The notes under the pieces: generated by a model
Told to the model about the DNA's origin: nothing
Databases searched by the model: none
Seen by the model: the letters and a program-made list of their open reading frames with translations, nothing else
Position numbers and translations under genes: made by a program
Shown here: piece after piece, positions 60,308 to 64,000 of the stretch
How positions within the stretch are numbered: position 1 is the stretch's first letter
Layout: each line of letters begins with the position of its first letter
Source: DASZVB01 sp035545855
GTDB taxonomy: Bacteria; Myxococcota_A; Polyangia; Polyangiales; Polyangiaceae
Direction of reading: 5' to 3'
NCBI GenBank assembly: GCA_035545855.1
Contig: DASZXK010000192.1
Coordinates: 4,197 to 68,196 of the forward strand
DNA length: 64,000 nucleotides

Positions 60308-61221
60308 TTCGCTCCCGTACCGACGGAGAAGCCACCCGAAACGGCAGGCGCGGCCGCGCCCGAATCGGACTTCGGAGCCGCCTGGACGGGCTCGGCGTCG
60401 CTGCCCATGCCCGTCTTCAGCTTCTCGATGTAGCGAACCGCGGGGCGCTGCTCGAGCGGCGTGGTGACGCCGCCCTTCTCCCAGGCGACCGCTTCGAGCT
60501 CGATCGTCTTGCCTTCGGTGATGGTGAAGGCGTGGCTCGACTTGACCTCGAACTTGTAGCCGCGGAGGTAGGAGAACACGCCGTAGCCGTGGCCGCGGAG
60601 CTGCACGAGCACCTGCAGCGTGTGGTCCCCCGGCGGGATGGAGCCGCTGAAGATCGGGATTTCCGGCTGCGAAGCGAGCGCGCCGGTGTCATCCGTCTTG
60701 TTGTACTGAACCGCGCCGTCGAGGACGAAGAGCGCGCGCGTGAGCCGGAACGCGGAGCTCATGTCGTTCTTGAAGCGGATCTCCGCACGGGCGCCGCCGA
60801 CGCCACCGGACAGGATGGTGTCCGAGAGCAGCGAGAGCCGGGTGTGGCTGCGTCGGATCTGCTCCTTCAGCTCGTCCACCCGCGACTCGAGGTCCCGGAG
60901 ACGCACCGCGTAGGTCGCACCGTCCATCGGCTCTGCCCCGGCCCCGGCCGAAGGCGCGGCAGCGGGTGCTCCGGACGGGGCCGCACTCGGTGCGGGCGCG
61001 GGCGCGGGCGCGGCGCTCGCAGCCGGAGCTGCAGCGGGAGCAGCGGCGGTTGCGCTCTGCGTCGAAGCCGAAGGCGCGGGAGCAGCGGATGCAGCGGAAG
61101 CTGCTGCACTCGTTGCGGGTTTCGCGGATGCAGCGGGAGCCGCAGCCGTACCTTGAGCAGACGCCACGGAAACCAGGAACAGCGAGCCGACCATCGCTCG
61201 TGCGGCGTATCGAATGCTCAT
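60304..61221 (-). CDS. Exported Ala/Pro-rich coiled-coil protein, first gene of the Glt/Nfs-like cluster
   Basis: The 305-residue protein has a signal peptide (VGSLFLVSVASAQG), an Ala/Pro/Ser stretch to about residue 95 that can mislead database annotation, a coiled coil (about 102-130, LRDLESRVDELKEQIRRSH) and a beta-rich domain (about 140-270) with GDHTLQVLVQLRGHGYG. The beta domain looks like a carbohydrate- or protein-binding sandwich. A GTG directly before the ATG is an alternative start. The upstream 489-base gap should contain the cluster promoter. Confidence 0.75.
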   Translation of the reverse strand: MSIRYAARAMVGSLFLVSVASAQGTAAAPAASAKPATSAAASAASAAPAPSASTQSATAAAPAAAPAASAAPAPAPAPSAAPSGAPAAAPSAGAGAEPMDGATYAVRLRDLESRVDELKEQIRRSHTRLSLLSDTILSGGVGGARAEIRFKNDMSSAFRLTRALFVLDGAVQYNKTDDTGALASQPEIPIFSGSIPPGDHTLQVLVQLRGHGYGVFSYLRGYKFEVKSSHAFTITEGKTIELEAVAWEKGGVTTPLEQRPAVRYIEKLKTGMGSDAEPVQAAPKSDSGAAAPAVSGGFSVGTGAK

Positions 61222-61710
61222 CACCGAACCCTCTCGTCAGGAAATGAAGAAGTAACCCAGGGCCCCGAGGCCGTTTCAAAAAGCGACCTTCAGCCGGCGT
61301 TTTGCCGGGTGCAACCTTACCAGGATGAGTGCCGGGCGTCGCAAGCGATCAGTACCGGGGGCCAAAGCCCCCATGACCCCAATATCTGAAGACCCTTCCG
61401 GCGGTTCGCGCGTCGGATCCGGACGTGAACCGATCCGTCCCCCGCGGGCGGCGAGACCTGCGCCGCGTCCCCCTGGCTCCAGGGAGAGGGTCCCGTGCGG
61501 CTCACGGATCGGGTCCCTCCTCCGACCCGCGAGGCGTCGAGGTCTTGGGAGGGAACGGTGTCGCGAGCGCTCACCTTTCCTGGCAGAGTAGCGTCACGTC
61601 CGCCGCGTTCGTGGCGGCGCCCGAGGCGGGTTTGGACGGCCGGAAGGCCCCTGTGGACGCGCCGAACGGGAGAGCGGAATGCTCTGACGACCGCGACGGT
61701 GGAGTGAAGC
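61222..61710. other. 489-base divergent gap with two hairpins
   Basis: This gap separates the Glt/Nfs-like cluster (minus) from the sigma-factor operon (plus). It contains CCGGC-GTTTT-GCCGG near 61300 and a 6-bp perfect hairpin GGGGGC-CAAA-GCCCCC at 61357-61372. No frame has coding character; the minus-strand open frame at 61317-61751 is Arg/Ser/Val-rich and starts inside the sigma gene. I see no certain promoter for either operon, and none matching the usual extracytoplasmic-function consensus. Confidence 0.6.
61357..61372. repeat. GC hairpin similar to one at 63781
   Basis: GGGGGC (61357-61362), loop CAAA and GCCCCC (61367-61372) form a perfect 6-bp stem, followed by ATGAC. A related hairpin with the same following ATGAC occurs at 63781-63797, on the other side of the sigma/anti-sigma operon. 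No T-tract follows either one. Confidence 0.6.
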
Positions 61711-62325
61711 GTGGCAGAAGCAACGGGCGCCGCGACCGACGAAGCGCTCATGCTGCGCTACCAGCGCGGCGATCGAAGCGCGTTCGCGGAGCTCGTGCGA
61801 CGGCACAAGAAGCCGCTCTACAACTTCGTGCTCCGTCACCTTCGCTCCACGGGCGCGGCCGAGGACGTGACTCAGGAGACGTTCCTGCGCGTCGTGCAGC
61901 GCGCAGCGGAGTTCAAGCACGAGGCCCGATTTTCGACGTGGCTCTACACGATCGCGCGAAACCTCTCGATCGACCACGGCCGGAAGATGAAGCACCGCAA
62001 GCACGCTTCCCTCGACCAGGCGGGAAACGACGGCTCGTCGCGCCCCCTCCTCGAGGTCGTGCCGGACGCGAGGCCCGAGGGCGACGCCTCGCGCGCAGCG
62101 GAGTGGACGGACATGCGGCGCTCCATCGTGGACGCCGTGGAGGCCCTGCCCGACGACCAGCGCGAAGTGTTTCTGCTCCGGGAGGTCGCGAACCTGCCCT
62201 TCAAGGAGATCGCCGACGTGACGGGCATCCCGGAGAACACCGTGAAGAGCCGCATGCGCTATGCGCTGGAGCGGCTCAGGACGGCGCTGTCGGATTTCGA
62301 GGAGTACGCGCGCGCTCTCCGGTGA
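61711..62325 (+). CDS. Extracytoplasmic-function (ECF) RNA polymerase sigma factor
   Basis: The 204-residue protein has sigma region 2 (FAELVRRHKKPLYNFVLRHL, GAAEDVTQETFLRVVQRA, FSTWLYTIARNLSIDHGRK) and region 4 (ALPDDQREVFLLREVANLPFKEIADVTGIPENTVKSRMRYALERL), with no region 1 or 3, as in ECF factors. It would direct polymerase to an envelope- or stress-related regulon. GTG 61711 has a GGAG Shine-Dalgarno 5-6 bases before it. The anti-sigma gene follows after 27 bases. The adjacent Glt/Nfs cluster is a possible target but this is unproven. Confidence 0.94.
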   Translation: MAEATGAATDEALMLRYQRGDRSAFAELVRRHKKPLYNFVLRHLRSTGAAEDVTQETFLRVVQRAAEFKHEARFSTWLYTIARNLSIDHGRKMKHRKHASLDQAGNDGSSRPLLEVVPDARPEGDASRAAEWTDMRRSIVDAVEALPDDQREVFLLREVANLPFKEIADVTGIPENTVKSRMRYALERLRTALSDFEEYARALR

Positions 62326-62352
62326 GGGCTCGCGGAACGGACGGATAAAAAC

Positions 62353-63426
62353 GTGGACGCGGAGAAGTTCGACAAGGTGGTGCTGGACCTGCTCTACGAC
62401 GAGCTGGACGAGCTCACGCGCGCCTCCGCCATCCGGCACCTCGAGCAGTCCGGGAGGGCCAAGGCCCTCTATTCGGAGCTCCGAGCCACCCGGGAAGTGG
62501 GCGCGCTCCCCCTCGTCGAACCCCCGGACGACCTCGAGGCGAAGATCCTCGAAGCGGAGGAGCGAGCGCGCGCCGGGCGACCGCTCCATCAGCGCCTCGG
62601 GACGCTCGTCTCCATCGTCGCAGGGTATGCGATGCGACCGCAGCTCGGGATGGCGGCCGTGCTCCTCCTCATGGTCGGGTCGAGCCTCCTGTTTCTCCGG
62701 GTGCGGCCGGCCGAGCCGAGCTCCGTGCAGGTGACGGAACGCGGAGTTCCGGAATCCGAGAAGGACACGGTCGCCGTCGTCCCGGCGCCGGCCGCGGCGG
62801 TACCCGGGCGCGAAGACCTGACCGCTCGCCGCGAGCGCTCGCGGACCTCGGACGCCCCGCGCGCCACGGAACCCGTCGAAAAGGCGCCCACGAAGGAAGA
62901 GGCAAAGGCTGCGTCGGCGGGACTCGCCGCCGCGGATCGCCCCGCGCCGGCCGCACGCGCCGAACGAGACTCGCTCTACGGACGAGGCGATGATTCCGTC
63001 GCGCCGGCCCCCCCTGCGGCGGCCGGCGCGGGGGTCGTCGCGGCGCCGACCGCCGCGTTCGACGAGGCCACCGGGGAAGCCGAGCCACGCGACGACTGCG
63101 AAGTGACGCTGCCCCGATACGAGGCCGCGCTGGCGCGAGCCGCGTCCCAGATCGAGCGGAACCGAGCCCGGTGGGGCGCCGCGGACTGCTACGCGCGCCT
63201 CGGGCGGATCGAGAGCGCCCGCACGGCGTACAAGGCCCTTCTCGGCGCCCCCGCCTACGCCGATCGCGCGAAGGCCGCGCTCGCGGCGCTCCCCGAGCCG
63301 GCAGTCGTCGCAGCCGCACCGGCGAGCCCATCGCCGAAGGCCGCGAAAGCGGCGCCGCCGGAGGCTCCCGCCGGACCCTCCGCGGCGGCGAGCGCAACGA
63401 AGCCGCCAGCGGCGGCGGAACAGTGA
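62353..63426 (+). CDS. Anti-sigma factor with one membrane helix, lacking the zinc-ligand Cys
   Basis: The 357-residue protein (GTG start) has an N-terminal helical domain resembling the anti-sigma domain, one membrane helix (about 96-114, GMAAVLLLMVGSSLLFL) and a long disordered Ala/Pro-rich extracytoplasmic part. A short TPR-like helical region (RWGAADCYARLGRIESARTAYKALL) lies at about 270-300. In zinc anti-sigma factors a His-x3-Cys-x2-Cys motif follows HL; here it reads RHLEQSGRAKA, with Ser and Ala where Cys would be. It probably holds the adjacent ECF factor at the membrane without zinc. Confidence 0.82.
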   Translation: MDAEKFDKVVLDLLYDELDELTRASAIRHLEQSGRAKALYSELRATREVGALPLVEPPDDLEAKILEAEERARAGRPLHQRLGTLVSIVAGYAMRPQLGMAAVLLLMVGSSLLFLRVRPAEPSSVQVTERGVPESEKDTVAVVPAPAAAVPGREDLTARRERSRTSDAPRATEPVEKAPTKEEAKAASAGLAAADRPAPAARAERDSLYGRGDDSVAPAPPAAAGAGVVAAPTAAFDEATGEAEPRDDCEVTLPRYEAALARAASQIERNRARWGAADCYARLGRIESARTAYKALLGAPAYADRAKAALAALPEPAVVAAAPASPSPKAAKAAPPEAPAGPSAAASATKPPAAAEQ

Positions 63427-63591
63427 CCCGCCCTGGGGCGGCTGGGCGGCGAGTTGCCCCCGCCACGGCCCCGCGAGCACGGCGAGCGCGCGCCCGATAG
63501 GGCGCGGGGGAGAGGTCCGAGGACCGCAGGGCGAAGCGCGACCATCAGAGCCTCACCGCGAACGGCCGTGGGGGTATCTCCTCACCGGACA

Positions 63592-63605
63592 GTTTGTATA
63601 CAAAC
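63592..63605. promoter_or_regulatory. 14-bp perfect palindrome GTTTGTATACAAAC
   Basis: This perfect palindrome is strikingly AT-rich against a GC-rich background. It lies in the gap between the anti-sigma gene and the truncated barrel gene, both of which end here on opposite strands. The form (TTGTATACAA core) is typical of operators for dimeric repressors. No gene start lies close by, so its target is unclear. Confidence 0.45.
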
Positions 63606-63780
63606 CAAATGGACGAGACCCGCCGTTCGTCGAGCTCGCCCGCAGGGCGGCGAGTCGCCCCCCGATTGGTCCAGCCGTTCCACGGCCCCGCGAGCACGGC
63701 GAGCGCGCGCCGCTAGGCGCGGCAGGGGGAGAGGTTCCCGAGGACCGCAGGGCGTAGCCCGTGGACCGCAGGGAAGCCTC

Positions 63781-63797
63781 GGGGGACAAGGTCCCCC
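63781..63797. repeat. GC hairpin GGGGGAC-AAG-GTCCCCC
   Basis: A 7-bp perfect stem with a three-base loop, followed by ATGACAAAACCCC. It resembles the hairpin at 61357-61372, including the following ATGAC. It lies inside the repeat array after the anti-sigma gene and could act as a terminator or mRNA-end hairpin, although no T-tract follows. Confidence 0.5.
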
Positions 63798-63906
63798 ATG
63801 ACAAAACCCCACGACGCTCCCCGTCGTCGCGTCGAGCTCGCCCGCAGGGCGGCGAGTCGCCCCCCGATTGGTCCAGCCGTTCCACGTCCCCGCGAGCGTA
63901 TCCGTC

Positions 63907-64000
63907 CTAGAACGTCGCGCTGATGCTTCCGCCCAAGATCCAGGCGGTCGTGTCGTCGGGCTGCCTGCCCGCCCACGTGAAGTCGTCCAGGTAGGTCTGG
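63907..64000 (-). CDS. C-terminus of a probable outer-membrane beta-barrel protein
   Basis: The last 30 codons of a minus-strand gene are in the window, with the stop at 63909-63907. The readable end contains TAWILGGSISATF: alternating residues and a terminal Phe, the classical BAM recognition signature of outer-membrane barrels. The rest lies outside the window, so identity and length are unknown. Confidence 0.6.
   Translation of the reverse strand, partial: QTYLDDFTWAGRQPDDTTAWILGGSISATF

Larger units (their letters stand above)
63427..63906. repeat. Intergenic array of direct repeats with hairpins
   Basis: This 480-base non-coding stretch holds two 57-bp direct repeats (63628-63684 and 63830-63886, identical, period 202 bases). 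It also holds two copies of a related 70-75 bp element beginning CCACGGCCCCGCGAGCACGG (63463-63532 and 63680-63754) that differ by small indels. Each 57-bp unit is followed by the start of this second element, so the array looks like repeated partial duplication. A 14-bp palindrome (63592-63605) and a GC hairpin (63781-63797) lie between. No open frame here has coding character. Confidence 0.85.

Noticed and set aside
60870..61110. The Ala/Pro-rich stretch suggested a dihydrolipoamide acetyltransferase-like domain
   Set aside because: It is only a low-complexity linker. There is no lipoyl domain or catalytic His-x3-Asp motif in the protein.
61317..61751. A 144-codon minus-strand open frame in the gap before the sigma gene
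   Set aside because: It begins inside the sigma gene, its product is Arg/Ser/Val-rich with no signal or domain, and codon use is not like the neighbours.
63427..63906. Possible CRISPR array
   Set aside because: There are only two copies of a 57-bp unit with 145 bases between, far outside CRISPR repeat and spacer sizes, and no cas gene is present.

Overview
The window is very GC-rich DNA with densely packed genes. Many start codons are GTG and start/stop overlaps (ATGA, GTGA, TGATG) are frequent. Gene content points to a myxobacterium-like member of the Myxococcota, probably on the Polyangia side: Gly/Ser-rich Cys lipoproteins, MopE-type Cys/Asp repeats, a Glt/Nfs-like envelope cluster, a short polysaccharide export (OPX) protein beside its own beta-barrel, and a two-RRM protein. 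This placement is inferred from gene content; there is no rRNA in the window. No tRNA, rRNA, CRISPR array, insertion sequence or prophage gene was found.

Layout. 1-1963 (minus) is mreB-mreC-mreD for cell shape, with mreD cut by the window edge. 2158-3075 (minus) is a tandem-RRM RNA-binding protein. 3310-4233 (plus) is a lipid kinase. 4217-8218 (minus) is an operon of exported proteins around pepP. 8241-11617 (plus) is a small coupled protein plus a large exported esterase. 11403-12305 (minus) is an RluB/RsuA-type pseudouridine synthase overlapping the esterase tail to tail. 12379-12732 is a cupin. 12757-14330 (minus) holds two paralogous lipoproteins with EF-hand-like Asp loops. 14564-19399 (plus) has a strong promoter, a ribbon-helix-helix regulator, lepA and a catalytic/non-catalytic M16 peptidase pair. 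19519-22172 (plus) holds a MopE/YWTD lipoprotein and a GNAT enzyme whose tail is a 30-bp tandem repeat. 22211-27274 (minus) is mazG-rlmN-biotin carboxylase-phosphosugar mutase. 27378-28741 (plus) is an enoyl-CoA hydratase and a Cys-rich lipoprotein. 28746-32317 (minus) is cysteine synthase, YgfZ, a C2-PDZ lipoprotein and an NAD-binding protein. 32497-34944 (plus) is a glutaminase-fold protein without its catalytic Cys plus two envelope proteins. 35026-40930 (minus) is a MoxR ATPase, an acyl carrier protein and two ketosynthases, each fused to a second degenerate ketosynthase lobe. 41090-42222 (plus) is a small membrane protein and a flippase-like protein. 42225-45483 (minus) is maf, a membrane glycosyltransferase, a small conserved protein and rluD.

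45553-63426 is envelope-centred. A minus-strand operon (49316 to 46678) encodes an exported protein, a beta-barrel and a short OPX protein. Directly upstream, on the same strand, a cluster (61221 to 49584) encodes a coiled-coil exported protein, two large TPR proteins, a TPR lipoprotein, a small periplasmic protein, a TolQ/ExbB-like protein and an FHA-TM-TonB_C protein. This resembles the Glt gliding and Nfs spore-coat machines of Myxococcus. Its closeness to an OPX/porin pair is the most interesting feature, because Nfs acts on polymer exported by Exo. An ECF sigma factor and anti-sigma factor follow (plus strand, 61711-63426). The window ends in an intergenic array of direct repeats and palindromes and the C-terminus of a beta-barrel protein.

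A second candidate for a new system is the coupled MoxR-ACP-KS-KS operon.
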